The notes beneath the pieces were generated by a model that was not told the origin of the DNA, ran no database searches, and worked only from the letters and a program-made list of their open reading frames with translations. A stretch of DNA of 35,167 bases, from assembly GCA_019634275.1 (NCBI GenBank), contig JAHQVP010000251.1, positions 1-35,167 of the forward strand, in the 5' to 3' direction. The position numbers were made by a program, and so were the translations under genes. This stretch comes from Saprospiraceae bacterium (GTDB lineage: Bacteria > Bacteroidota > Bacteroidia > Chitinophagales > Saprospiraceae). This document shows positions 12,435 through 21,669 of this stretch, one piece after another (position 1 is the first letter of the stretch; each line of letters begins with the position of its first letter).

Positions 12435-12478
12435 GATCTGCTGTAAATCGCCTAACAGCGGCGCTTACCACACAGATC
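12435..12478. other. Long imperfect hairpin in the uvrC-dnaE intergenic region
   Basis: Plus strand: GATCTG-ct-GTAA-at-CGCC-taacagc-GGCG-c-TTAC-caca-CAGATC; 14 Watson-Crick pairs with internal loops. Confidence 0.6.
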
Positions 12479-12548
12479 AAAGATAGTTAAGATTAAATGG
12501 TTGTTTGGGTTTTTAACACTCCACCCGGTCCTTTCAGACGGGCGTGAC

Positions 12549-14369
12549 TCACTCCTCTTGGTCAGCGTTCTTCAACGCTTCAAAGTGTGCCACTATGGTC
12601 TGCGCATTTTTCTTCCCTACCACCGCCCGAATCTCTCGTTCAGAAGCCGACCGCACTTTCTTCACTGAGCGAAAGTGCTTTAGCAATCGATCGGCTGTCT
12701 TGTCGCCGATACCAGAAATCTGGGTCAGTTCTGTACTTGTAAAATTTCTTGACCGCTGATTTCGGTGAAAGGTAATGGCAAAGCGATGCGCCTCATTTCG
12801 CAACTGCTGAATCAGTTTCAATGATTCTGACTTTTTATTGATGTACAAGGGGACAGAATCTCCAGGAAAATAAATCTCCTCCAGCCGTTTGGCAATGCCC
12901 ACTACTGTGATTCGGTCCGCCAGTTCCAGTTGATTAATGCTCTTCATGGCAGCACTCAACTGGCCTTTTCCACCATCAATGATCACCAATTGAGGCAGCG
13001 GCTTTTCTTCATCCAGCAACCGACGATATCGCCGAAACACCACTTCTTCCATCGATGCAAAATCATCCGGCCCTACTACAGTTTTGATGTTAAAGTGTCG
13101 ATAATCACTCTTGGCAGGTTTTGCATTCTTAAATACAACACATGATGCTACAGGAAAAGATCCTTGCATATTGCTGTTGTCAAAACACTCAATCTGCAAA
13201 GGCAAGTCATCCATCTGCAGATCGGACTGCAGGGTCTTTAAAATACGCTCTGCACTCGTTTGCTTTTGCTTCCGATTGATGATCTCCTGCTTCTTCTGCA
13301 TCTGGTAGTACGTCAGGTTTTTATCTGACATTTCCAGCAACTTCCTCTTATCTCCTCTTTGCGGGATTGTTATTTTAAGCTCTTCAGGCAGATCTACCTC
13401 GACCGGCACAATAACTTCAGGTGCAATGCTCTCAAATTTCTCTCGGATGCGCGGAATGGCAAAAGACAACAACTCCCCAGGGTCTTCGGAGATTCCTGCT
13501 TCCAGCTCTGCCACATAGGTATTGACTACGGACCCTTGCAACACTTTCATGTAGTGAACCAAAGAAAAAGCTGGGTCCGATACAATTGAAAAAACATCGA
13601 TGTCCTTTAAGTGCGTACTGGCCACCAGTGACTTTCCTTGATAATCTTCAAAGGCCACCAACTTGCCCTTCCAATGTTGTGCTTTCTCGAAATCAAGATC
13701 ATCTGCCGCTTTTTTCATCTCACGATGCAAATGTTCTCTCACCGGCTTGAAGTTTCCAGAAAGGATGTTCTTTACTTGCTCAATCTTCAGCAAGTAAGAT
13801 GCTTCATCTTCCAGACCAACACACGGCCCAAGGCAGTTTTTGATGTGATACTCCAAACAGACCTTATATTTTCCTTTCTGGATGCTTTCTTCGCTAAGAT
13901 CATACGTGCAGGTGCGCAAAGGAAAAAGATCACGAATCAGGTCGAGAAGTACTCCCGTGCGCCATTTCGAGGTATAAGGCCCAAAATATTTGGAACCGTC
14001 CTTTATCAACTTTCGGGTAAAAAAAACGCGAGGAAATCGCTCGTTTTTTATGCATACATAGGTGTAGCTCTTGCCGTCCTTAAGATTGACATTATAGCGT
14101 GGTTGGAACTTCTTTATCAAGGAATTCTCCAGCAAAAAGGCATCACTCTCATTTTCAACCAAGGTAAACTCGATGCGTTTGGCATGTTTTACCATGACCC
14201 TGGTTTTGTTCATTTGATTTTGAGGAGCATTGAAATAAGACGACAATCTATTCTTAAGATTCTTGGCCTTACCTACATATAACACTGTTTCCTTAGCATC
14301 AATAAAACGATACACGCCCGGCTGTCGGGGAATATCCGCCGATATCTTAGAGAAATCTTCCTTGACCAT
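12549..14369 (-). CDS. uvrC: Excinuclease ABC subunit C
   Basis: GIY-YIG N-terminus PGVYRFIDAKETVLYVGKAKNLKNRLSSYF; UvrC domain ECFDNSNMQGSFPVASCVVF, LVIIDGGKGQLSAA; C-terminal HhH ISGIGDKTADRLLKHF. Confidence 0.97.
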   Translation of the reverse strand: MVKEDFSKISADIPRQPGVYRFIDAKETVLYVGKAKNLKNRLSSYFNAPQNQMNKTRVMVKHAKRIEFTLVENESDAFLLENSLIKKFQPRYNVNLKDGKSYTYVCIKNERFPRVFFTRKLIKDGSKYFGPYTSKWRTGVLLDLIRDLFPLRTCTYDLSEESIQKGKYKVCLEYHIKNCLGPCVGLEDEASYLLKIEQVKNILSGNFKPVREHLHREMKKAADDLDFEKAQHWKGKLVAFEDYQGKSLVASTHLKDIDVFSIVSDPAFSLVHYMKVLQGSVVNTYVAELEAGISEDPGELLSFAIPRIREKFESIAPEVIVPVEVDLPEELKITIPQRGDKRKLLEMSDKNLTYYQMQKKQEIINRKQKQTSAERILKTLQSDLQMDDLPLQIECFDNSNMQGSFPVASCVVFKNAKPAKSDYRHFNIKTVVGPDDFASMEEVVFRRYRRLLDEEKPLPQLVIIDGGKGQLSAAMKSINQLELADRITVVGIAKRLEEIYFPGDSVPLYINKKSESLKLIQQLRNEAHRFAITFHRNQRSRNFTSTELTQISGIGDKTADRLLKHFRSVKKVRSASEREIRAVVGKKNAQTIVAHFEALKNADQEE

Positions 14370-14375
14370 TTCGCC

Positions 14376-14741
14376 TCACTGTTTCGCCAGGCCTTTTAGG
14401 ATGAGCTCTGCCGCAGCCCGATTTGTGGCAAGCGGCACATTGTGTACATCGCAGATGCGCATCAACATCTGGACGTCTGGTTCGTGTGGGTGTTTGTCCA
14501 ATGGATCTCGAAAGAAAATCACGATATCAATCTTTCCCGTAGCAACCATGGCCGCTATCTGTGCATCTCCTCCTTGCGGTCCAGACAGTACCCGGTTGAC
14601 GGTCAATCCAGCATCCGTCATATGCTTACCAGTGGTCGAAGTCGTATACAGTTCTGCTGCATCGATCCACTTCATATTCTGCAAGACAAAAGAAACCATG
14701 TCTGCCTTCTTCCCATCATGTGCAATCAAGGCTATATGCAT
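14376..14741 (-). CDS. mgsA: Methylglyoxal synthase
   Basis: [19 protein letters not shown]...[85 protein letters not shown]. Confidence 0.96.
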   Translation of the reverse strand: MHIALIAHDGKKADMVSFVLQNMKWIDAAELYTTSTTGKHMTDAGLTVNRVLSGPQGGDAQIAAMVATGKIDIVIFFRDPLDKHPHEPDVQMLMRICDVHNVPLATNRAAAELILKGLAKQ

Positions 14742-14745
14742 TCCA

Positions 14746-14753
14746 CAAAGATA
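14746..14753 (-). promoter_or_regulatory. -7 promoter element TATCTTTG for mgsA
   Basis: CAAAGATA on the plus strand, 4 nt upstream of the mgsA ATG; matches TAnnTTTG. No -33 TTG at the consensus spacing. Confidence 0.5.
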
Positions 14754-14807
14754 ACCAAAGAGAGATTGGCCGATTTATTACTTTCGCGATCCAAGTACAA
14801 AGGAGCT

Positions 14808-16010
14808 ATGAAGATTGATATCGCCGGAAAAAAAGCACTGATTAGGGTGGATTTTAATGTGCCATTGGACAAGGACTATAACATTACCGATGATACGCGC
14901 ATGCGGGCAGCATTGCCGACCATCAATGCTGTCCTTGACGCTGGAGGTTCCGTCATTTTAATGTCTCATCTCGGACGTCCAGGCAAAAAACTAAAGGAAG
15001 ATGGATCAATGGATCGCGAGCGCTTTTCATTGGTTCACCTAGTGGACCATCTTGCAACACTCCTGGGTAGGCCAGTCAAATTTGTGGCTGACACCATCGG
15101 CAATGATGTGAAGAACGCGGCAGGATGGATGCAGGCTGGTGATGTTCTGTTGTTAGAAAACACACGATTTTATCCTGAGGAAAAGTCTGGTGATGATGGT
15201 TTTGCCCATGCACTGGCGGAATTAGCCGATGTCTACATCAACGATGCTTTCGGATCAGCCCACCGAGCCCATGCCTCCACCACCACGGTGGCCAACCATT
15301 TTGCTCCTTCAGAAAAAGCATTTGGGCTCCTGATGGATCGGGAAGTGACGCAAGCCAGTAAAGTGCTAAACGATCCTAAAAAACCATTGGTGGCCATTGT
15401 AGGAGGCGCAAAAGTTTCCGATAAGATCCTATTGTTGGAAAAGCTATTGGAAAGTGTAGACACGCTGATCATTGGAGGTGCTATGGCATACACCTTTGTC
15501 AGGGGCAAAGGGGGGCAGACGGGGAAGTCACTGGTAGAAGAGGACAAAATCGACCTCGCGATATCGCTGTTGGACCAAGCCGCTGCTGCCGGCGTGACCA
15601 TCCTGTTACCGGTAGACAGCATCGCAGCTAATGAGTTTGCCGCAGATGCGCAAAATCAAGTGGTGGAAAGTGCAGCCATCCCAGACGACTGGATGGGACT
15701 GGACATCGGGCCTCAGGCAGTGGCCGAATTCTCTCGGGCCATTGCACAAGCAAAAACGATCCTCTGGAACGGTCCAATGGGCGTGTTTGAGATGGAAGCC
15801 TTCGCCAATGGTACTAAGGGAATAGCCCAAGCGGTAGCCTCAGCCACAGACAATGGGGCATTTTCACTAGTGGGAGGTGGTGACAGTGTAGCTGCTGTCA
15901 ATTTGCTGGCATTAGGAGACCAAATTAGTCACGTCTCTACCGGCGGCGGCGCCATGCTGGAATTTTTGGAAGGCAAGCAACTACCAGGAATAGCAGCCAT
16001 TGCAGGATAG
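14808..16010 (+). CDS. pgk: Phosphoglycerate kinase
   Basis: [94 protein letters not shown] at 14808 preceded by AAAGGAG; the longer ORF from 14442 overlaps mgsA. Confidence 0.98.
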   Translation: MKIDIAGKKALIRVDFNVPLDKDYNITDDTRMRAALPTINAVLDAGGSVILMSHLGRPGKKLKEDGSMDRERFSLVHLVDHLATLLGRPVKFVADTIGNDVKNAAGWMQAGDVLLLENTRFYPEEKSGDDGFAHALAELADVYINDAFGSAHRAHASTTTVANHFAPSEKAFGLLMDREVTQASKVLNDPKKPLVAIVGGAKVSDKILLLEKLLESVDTLIIGGAMAYTFVRGKGGQTGKSLVEEDKIDLAISLLDQAAAAGVTILLPVDSIAANEFAADAQNQVVESAAIPDDWMGLDIGPQAVAEFSRAIAQAKTILWNGPMGVFEMEAFANGTKGIAQAVASATDNGAFSLVGGGDSVAAVNLLALGDQISHVSTGGGAMLEFLEGKQLPGIAAIAG

Positions 16011-16014
16011 GGTT

Positions 16015-17346
16015 TTACTCCTCCTCGGTCATGCTTTTGATGGCATCTGCAACATCGCTAAGAAATCCACTGAATCGGCTTTCGAGCACTGTAGCTACTG
16101 CCTTGACGGTATCGACAACATCTTCGAGCCCTTCTTCTACACCTTCTATCACCGGCTCGGAGGCTTCTTGAATTGCCTCCACGGCATGTCGGATACTTTC
16201 TGAACCTTCGCGCTCTTGTTCTGCTTCTTTAATTTCGTCGGCAATCTTTGCTTTCAGTTCCTCCTTGGCCTCATTAATCTTTTCCTTCTCCTTTGCAGCT
16301 TGCTTTTGCCGTTCTAGTTTTTGCATTTGCTTCTCCAGACGTGTACGTGTCTGCAGCATGTCTTTCAACTTTTCCTGCTTCGATTCCAAGCGCTGCTCAA
16401 TCATACCGATCTTGGCACCTCGCAGTTGAGACTCTAAGCTGCCATCAGCCTGATCAACGCGTTTCGTTTGAAACGCAATCTCCTTATTGTCCCTTTCGAT
16501 AGAGCGCTCCATTCTGGAGATGGCACCATGAAGTCCCTCAAGTCGTTTGGTCAGTCGACTGGATGGATCATTATCCGGTCCTTGATCTCCGTACTTTTTC
16601 GCCTTTACCTTTTTAAACAGACCATCTAGTTCTTTCCATATTTGATTGCGGTGACTGCCCGTAAACTTGGTGTCCCGAAACTTGTTCTGCAGGTCTTTGA
16701 GTTCCTGGAAGATCGGATTCAGGCTGAGGCCCTCATTAATCTTGTTGTCTATGTTTGCAAAAGCTTCCTTAAAACTCTTTACATGCTCTTGAGAAGCAGC
16801 ATGAAACTCTCTATCTACTTTCTTACGCAAGGCCTTTAGTTCTCCAAAGAGCTCATTGGTCGTCTCCTTGATCGCGCCAGCATGTTCTCGGAAAAGGTTC
16901 TTTTCTCGTGCTTGTTCCTGTACTTTAGACCAAAAACCCTTAAGATCTTCCCAAACCGCAGAATCAAATTTCGTCAGTTTGCTGACTTGGTCCTTGAGAT
17001 CTTCCAATTCATCCTGATAGGCTCGGTATAGTTTCCCCGACAAAACGATGAAGTGCCACTCCGTCTGAGCCCGTTTCAATATGTCTTCTCTATCCACTTT
17101 GTACCCCTCAGGAAGGATGGTCTCGCTTACCCGTAATGGTATCTCGTGTCGCAGATGGTTTTCAGGAAACAGGACATCTTCTCCCTTTCGCCAATTCTGA
17201 TGAAACTGCTCGGCAAACTCCTCGCTAATTTCTGCCGCTGGAAAGATGCTCACCTCGATTACATTTTCCTCATCCCTTAACATCAATCCAAGTAGGACCT
17301 TCTCACCCTTTTCGTTCTTTCCCCAAAAAACCAATCGTTTTCTCAT
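16015..17346 (-). CDS. Large coiled-coil protein of unknown function
   Basis: 443 aa with a long charged heptad-like region (ESKQEKLKDMLQTRTRLEKQMQKLERQKQAAKEKEKINEAKEELKAKIADEIKEAEQE); an N-terminal globular segment starts MRKRLVFWGKNEKGEKVLLGLML. Confidence 0.8.
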   Translation of the reverse strand: MRKRLVFWGKNEKGEKVLLGLMLRDEENVIEVSIFPAAEISEEFAEQFHQNWRKGEDVLFPENHLRHEIPLRVSETILPEGYKVDREDILKRAQTEWHFIVLSGKLYRAYQDELEDLKDQVSKLTKFDSAVWEDLKGFWSKVQEQAREKNLFREHAGAIKETTNELFGELKALRKKVDREFHAASQEHVKSFKEAFANIDNKINEGLSLNPIFQELKDLQNKFRDTKFTGSHRNQIWKELDGLFKKVKAKKYGDQGPDNDPSSRLTKRLEGLHGAISRMERSIERDNKEIAFQTKRVDQADGSLESQLRGAKIGMIEQRLESKQEKLKDMLQTRTRLEKQMQKLERQKQAAKEKEKINEAKEELKAKIADEIKEAEQEREGSESIRHAVEAIQEASEPVIEGVEEGLEDVVDTVKAVATVLESRFSGFLSDVADAIKSMTEEE

Positions 17347-17434
17347 TCTCCTGTATTAGCGCCCTTTGGCACGCCAGTGACCTGCCCCGGACTTGTTCGT
17401 GACTTTCCTTTTTTGAAGAAAGTCGATATTCATA

Positions 17435-18427
17435 TCAAGCCAATACCCCTTCTGTAAGGTACTGGGCTATTTGTACTGCATTAGTGGCAGCTCCTTTACG
17501 TAGATTGTCAGAAACGATCCACAGATTGAGACCGTTCTCGATCGAATCATCTCTCCGAATGCGTCCTACAAAAACATCATTCTTGTTCTTTGCTTGCAAT
17601 GGTGTTGGGTAGTGATTGTCTGTTAGGTTGTCCTGCACCACAACTCCTGGAGCCTCGTGCAGCAGTTTTCGTACTTGGTCCATTTCAAAAGGACGCGCAA
17701 ACTCAATATTGACTGACTCGCTGTGTCCTCCATCGACGGGAACGCGCACTGCCGTCGCAGTAATCTTAATATCCGGATCCGCTAATATCTTACGCGTCTC
17801 GTGCACCAATTTCATCTCCTCTTTAGTGTAGTCGTTGTCTAAGAAGACATCACAATGAGGCAAACAATTAGCAAAAATCGGGTGTGGGTAGGCCGGGTCC
17901 GCTGCAGAATGGCCTTCTCTTTCGGCATCATACTGCTCTACTGCCTTTACTCCCGTCCCGGTATAGCTTTGATACGTGGAAATCACCAACCGCTTAATCC
18001 CAAACTGTTTATGCAAAGGTGCCAATGCAACGACCATTTGAATGGTGGAGCAGTTAGGATTGGCAATAATGCGGTCCTGCTCTGTTAAGGTTGAGGCATT
18101 TATTTCCGGGACAACCAGCTTGATATTGGGATCCATTCTCCAAGCTGATGAATTGTCGATTACAATGGTTCCTCGTGCAGCAAACTTAGGCGCCCACTCT
18201 TTGGACGTATTTCCCCCTGCCGAAAAAATGGCAATGTCAGGACCCCAAGCAACCGCATCGTGCAATCCAACGACCTTATAGTTCTTTCCCTTGAAAGTGA
18301 TCTCTTTTCCAACCGATCGCGGAGATGCCACCATGATCAATTCGTCAAAAGAGAAATCGAATTCCTCAAGCACCTCACGCATCACACCACCTACCAGGCC
18401 GGTGGCTCCAACTATTGCAAGTTTCAT
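17435..18427 (-). CDS. asd: Aspartate-semialdehyde dehydrogenase
   Basis: MKLAIVGATGLVGGVMREVLEE...IFSAGGNTSKEWAPKFAARGTIVIDNSSAWRMDPNIKLVVPEIN...RIIANPNCSTIQMVVALAPLHK; VPVDGGHSESVNIEF. Confidence 0.97.
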   Translation of the reverse strand: MKLAIVGATGLVGGVMREVLEEFDFSFDELIMVASPRSVGKEITFKGKNYKVVGLHDAVAWGPDIAIFSAGGNTSKEWAPKFAARGTIVIDNSSAWRMDPNIKLVVPEINASTLTEQDRIIANPNCSTIQMVVALAPLHKQFGIKRLVISTYQSYTGTGVKAVEQYDAEREGHSAADPAYPHPIFANCLPHCDVFLDNDYTKEEMKLVHETRKILADPDIKITATAVRVPVDGGHSESVNIEFARPFEMDQVRKLLHEAPGVVVQDNLTDNHYPTPLQAKNKNDVFVGRIRRDDSIENGLNLWIVSDNLRKGAATNAVQIAQYLTEGVLA

Positions 18428-18474
18428 AGCCTATTGATTAATAGCCCACTAAGATAGGGTATACCTGATAAATG

Positions 18475-18488
18475 TACCTTTAAAGGTA
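18475..18488. promoter_or_regulatory. 14-nt perfect palindrome TACCTTTAAAGGTA at the start codon of the lamin-tail gene
   Basis: Self-reverse-complementary sequence in the asd/lamin-tail divergent intergenic region; its last A is the A of the ATG at 18488. Confidence 0.5.
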
Positions 18489-20221
18489 TGCACCACCTCC
18501 TGTCTATTTTACTCATTTACACTTTCTGCAGTGGTTTGGCAGCCGGATCATTGGAAGATGCGTGGCCGGCGGATCACAAACTTTCTAGTCTTACACAGGC
18601 CATTGAGCCGTATGCGATTGTCATCACCGAAATCTTGGCGGACCCCACACCATCGATAGGCCTTCCCGAGGTAGAATATGTGGAGCTCTTCAATAGATCA
18701 AATCAACCCATCCATTTGGATGATCTGAAGTTCGTCAACTCGGAGCGCGCGTTTACTCTTTCACATCAGATCGTGCCCCCAGGCAGGCACGTTTTGCTTT
18801 GTGATATAGACGACACCTTGTCCCTCAATATTTATGGCCAGGTAGCCGGAATTGCCTCTTTTCCTGCGCTGGTCAATGGTGGCGATGATTTATCCATAGT
18901 CAATCTTGATGGCGAACTCATCCATGCGGTAAGCTATACTTCAAGCTGGTACCATGACAAAGACAAGGAAGAGGGAGGCTATGCACTTGAGATGATCAAT
19001 CATGAAGATCCATGTGCCGGCGCAAGCAACTGGGGAGCTTCCCAGAGTTTGATTGGTGGGACTCCCGGATCGGTCAACTCCATCGCCAATCCAGATTCGA
19101 CTTCAACATTCGAACTGGAATCTCTGATGGCGGAAAGCACACAGATTATTCTCTCGCTAAGCAAAGTGCTAGGCAATCAGGCGACGGCCGACGCATTCAC
19201 TTTTTCTCCCACGCTATCGATCGCAGAAGTAAACGTCTCGGAAGTGGGAAACACCGTTGTTCTTCTTCTCTCGCAAGCCCTGGAGCCTGGCACCGACTAC
19301 ATCATGTACATCAACGAATTAGAAGATTGCCAAGGTCAAATCTTATCTACAAAGGTCGAGTTTGATTTAGCAAAACTGCCCGCTGCGGGTGATCTCATCA
19401 TCAATGAAGTTTTGTTTAACCCACGTCCGGGAGGAAGTGATTTCGTTGAGCTTTACAATACAAGTTCTCAGAGTGTGCTCGCTCCAGATCTGTTCATTGC
19501 AAATCTGGGATTTAAAGATGACATTGAAAAAATCACGACTCCGCTTGTGATCGGATCTAAACAATATATGGTGTTAACAGCAGACCGCAGCAATACTTTG
19601 GCTCAATACCAGGTCGGTTACCCTGACCGAGTAGTCGAAACCAGACTGCCTTCCTTTCCTGATCAATCTGGAAACGTGACACTGTATCGCGTCGAGGGCA
19701 ACAAGCGAATTGTTCTGGATGCCTTTGATTACTCCGAAGAATATCATTTGGAGCTCTTAAAAGACCAGAACGGCGTGAGTCTAGAAAGAATTTCCTCCTC
19801 ATCCGCTACCAATGATCCTGCTAACTGGCATTCTGCGGCAGAGTCTGTCGGGTATGCTACGCCCACAGCACCAAATAGTCAACTGCTGCATGCACAAGCC
19901 GATCAGCGGTTTGCCATTGCACCAAGGATATTTTCTCCGGATGGCGATGGCCAGGATGATTTCATGTTGCTGACGTATGCGTACCCGGCCAGTGGCTATC
20001 GCACCACCATTCGGATCTTTGATGCAGGCGGTCGCATGGTCCGTCAGTTAGAAAATCAAACTACCTTGTCTTCTGAAGGCATCATCAAGTGGGATGGCAC
20101 ATCAGAAGAAGGTACTAAAGCAGCAACGGGCATCTACACTGTACTTGTAGAGGCTTTCGTGGAATCTGGAGAAACCCTTTCGTGGCGTGAGACTTGTGTG
20201 CTTGCCAACCGTCTACATTAA
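18488..20221 (+). CDS. Lamin-tail domain (LTD) secreted protein with a C-terminal FlgD-Ig-like domain
   Basis: Signal-like N-terminus MHHLLSILLIYTFCSGLAAGS; two LTD-like segments (IVITEILADPTP...EVEYVELFNRSNQPIHLDDLKF and DLIINEVLFNPRPGGSDFVELYNTSSQSV); C-terminal FSPDGDGQDDFMLLTYAYP...TTIRIFDAGGRMVRQL...KWDGTSEEGTKAATGIYTVLVEA. Confidence 0.87.
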   Translation: MHHLLSILLIYTFCSGLAAGSLEDAWPADHKLSSLTQAIEPYAIVITEILADPTPSIGLPEVEYVELFNRSNQPIHLDDLKFVNSERAFTLSHQIVPPGRHVLLCDIDDTLSLNIYGQVAGIASFPALVNGGDDLSIVNLDGELIHAVSYTSSWYHDKDKEEGGYALEMINHEDPCAGASNWGASQSLIGGTPGSVNSIANPDSTSTFELESLMAESTQIILSLSKVLGNQATADAFTFSPTLSIAEVNVSEVGNTVVLLLSQALEPGTDYIMYINELEDCQGQILSTKVEFDLAKLPAAGDLIINEVLFNPRPGGSDFVELYNTSSQSVLAPDLFIANLGFKDDIEKITTPLVIGSKQYMVLTADRSNTLAQYQVGYPDRVVETRLPSFPDQSGNVTLYRVEGNKRIVLDAFDYSEEYHLELLKDQNGVSLERISSSSATNDPANWHSAAESVGYATPTAPNSQLLHAQADQRFAIAPRIFSPDGDGQDDFMLLTYAYPASGYRTTIRIFDAGGRMVRQLENQTTLSSEGIIKWDGTSEEGTKAATGIYTVLVEAFVESGETLSWRETCVLANRLH

Positions 20222-20222
20222 A

Positions 20223-21176
20223 ATGAGAGCGCTGCTTAACAACAGATGGATTGTAAATGGCTTGACGCTGGCTATGCTGGCCGTGTTGATCATCTGTTTG
20301 TACAGGCCCAGTCAATTCATCTTTCTCCGAACACTGGCTGGGTATTCGCTCCATCTTCTGTTTTTATATCTGGCGGCTGGGTTGGGCTTCATGTTCTTTG
20401 GTCAAAAGAGGCTGCTCTTTACTGCCTTTGCCTGCTGTGCCTGCTTATGCCTTGTACTCAAAGTGAAAGCAGATGCTTCCATTCAAGCCATATCAACAAC
20501 CTCTCAACCTATGCTGCACGTGTTGCAGACCAGTGTATCCAGTATTGCGGGTGCGTGGTCTGATGCATATGAGTCAATCGTCGAAAGTGATCCCGATGTG
20601 ATTGCCATACTGGAAGTTTCGCCCTCGTGGAAGAAAGCACTGGATTCGTATCTGTTGGAAGACTATCCTCACGTGGCCGTCAATCTTCGTATCGATGACT
20701 TTGGGACAGCGATATATTCCAAGACCCCCATCCATCATGTTGATACCCTGGGTTCAAATTCGATACCGAGTCTTCATGTAACTACTGAACTGGTGCCAGA
20801 GACGGCGGTGCACCTCATCCTTTCCAATACGTTCCCTCCACTTTTTCAACAATCCTACCAAGATCTGAGACAGCAACTGACCGACATTGGACAGGTTGCT
20901 GGGCAACTCTCAGATAGGGCCTTACTTACGCTCGGCAACTACAATCTTGATCAGTTCTCCGATGAGCTTCAGGACTTTCGAGCGCTGGGAGGGTTAGAAG
21001 ACAGCCGCAAAACCATGACGCCTTCTTTGAGCCCCCCTACCAACCACATCTTCTTTAATGAAATGCTGGATTTTCAACACTTTTCCAATCTGTATGATGC
21101 TTCGTCTCGACGCATCGGCATACAGGGGATTTATCAGTATCGCGATGAAGAAAATATGGCAACGAGAGTCCAATAG
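20223..21176 (+). CDS. Membrane-anchored EEP (endonuclease/exonuclease/phosphatase) superfamily protein, probably catalytically degenerate
   Basis: N-terminal TM segments followed by an EEP-like fold: ESDPDVIAILEVSPSWKKAL, DDFGTAIYSKTPI, LTLGNYNLDQFSDELQDFRALGGLEDS, TNHIFFN. Confidence 0.75.
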   Translation: MRALLNNRWIVNGLTLAMLAVLIICLYRPSQFIFLRTLAGYSLHLLFLYLAAGLGFMFFGQKRLLFTAFACCACLCLVLKVKADASIQAISTTSQPMLHVLQTSVSSIAGAWSDAYESIVESDPDVIAILEVSPSWKKALDSYLLEDYPHVAVNLRIDDFGTAIYSKTPIHHVDTLGSNSIPSLHVTTELVPETAVHLILSNTFPPLFQQSYQDLRQQLTDIGQVAGQLSDRALLTLGNYNLDQFSDELQDFRALGGLEDSRKTMTPSLSPPTNHIFFNEMLDFQHFSNLYDASSRRIGIQGIYQYRDEENMATRVQ

Positions 21177-21522
21177 TTTTCGCTGCGCATGGCGAGGTGT
21201 GCGGCTTTTCTTTAAGGGGGAGATTCATGCCCGAGTACATTTTCTTATCCTGTTCTTTGTGCTACTTCTTGCATACTTTTTCGATTGCTCAACCATGGAA
21301 TACATTGCGCTCATCAGCTTAAGTGCCATCGTCCTTTGCGCGGAAGCATTGAACTCCGCCATCGAGCGATTATGCGATGTAGTGCAACCGGAACTTGATG
21401 AACGCATTCGTGACATCAAAGACATTGCTGCAGGAGCTGTACTGATCAGTGCAATCGGTGCGCTGGTTGCAGGTCTGCTTATCTTTGGTCCAAAAATCTT
21501 CAGCTTGGTGAGCGACTTCTAA
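21145..21522 (+). CDS. Diacylglycerol kinase family protein
   Basis: MKKIWQRESNSFRCAWRGVRLFFKGEIHARVHFLILFFVLLLAYFFDCSTMEYIALISLSAIVLCAEALNSAIERLCDVVQPELDERIRDIKDIAAGAVLISAIGALVAGLLIF; ALNSAIERLCD matches the DgkA signature. Overlaps the upstream gene by 32 nt. Confidence 0.93.
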   Translation: MKKIWQRESNSFRCAWRGVRLFFKGEIHARVHFLILFFVLLLAYFFDCSTMEYIALISLSAIVLCAEALNSAIERLCDVVQPELDERIRDIKDIAAGAVLISAIGALVAGLLIFGPKIFSLVSDF

Positions 21523-21545
21523 CAAGATGTCCTTGTTAAGAAAGC

Positions 21546-21599
21546 GGAGGCGAACTTGTGTCGAGAGCTTTTTCATTGACCTATGCCAAGCTCGCCTCC
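21546..21599. terminator. Inverted repeat in a convergent intergenic region, possible terminator
   Basis: Arms GGAGGCGAACTTG (21546-21558) and CAAGCTCGCCTCC (21587-21599): 12 of 13 pairs, 28-nt loop. Confidence 0.5.
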
Positions 21600-21669
21600 T
21601 GAGTCAATAAAGGAAGTACGATGAGGCCATGACCATCGAACCTACCACCTCACTGAAATGAGGCCTTCA

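Noticed and set aside
14442-14807. N-terminal extension of the pgk ORF from 14442
   Set aside because: It is antisense to mgsA and the conserved Pgk N-terminus starts at ATG 14808 behind AAAGGAG.
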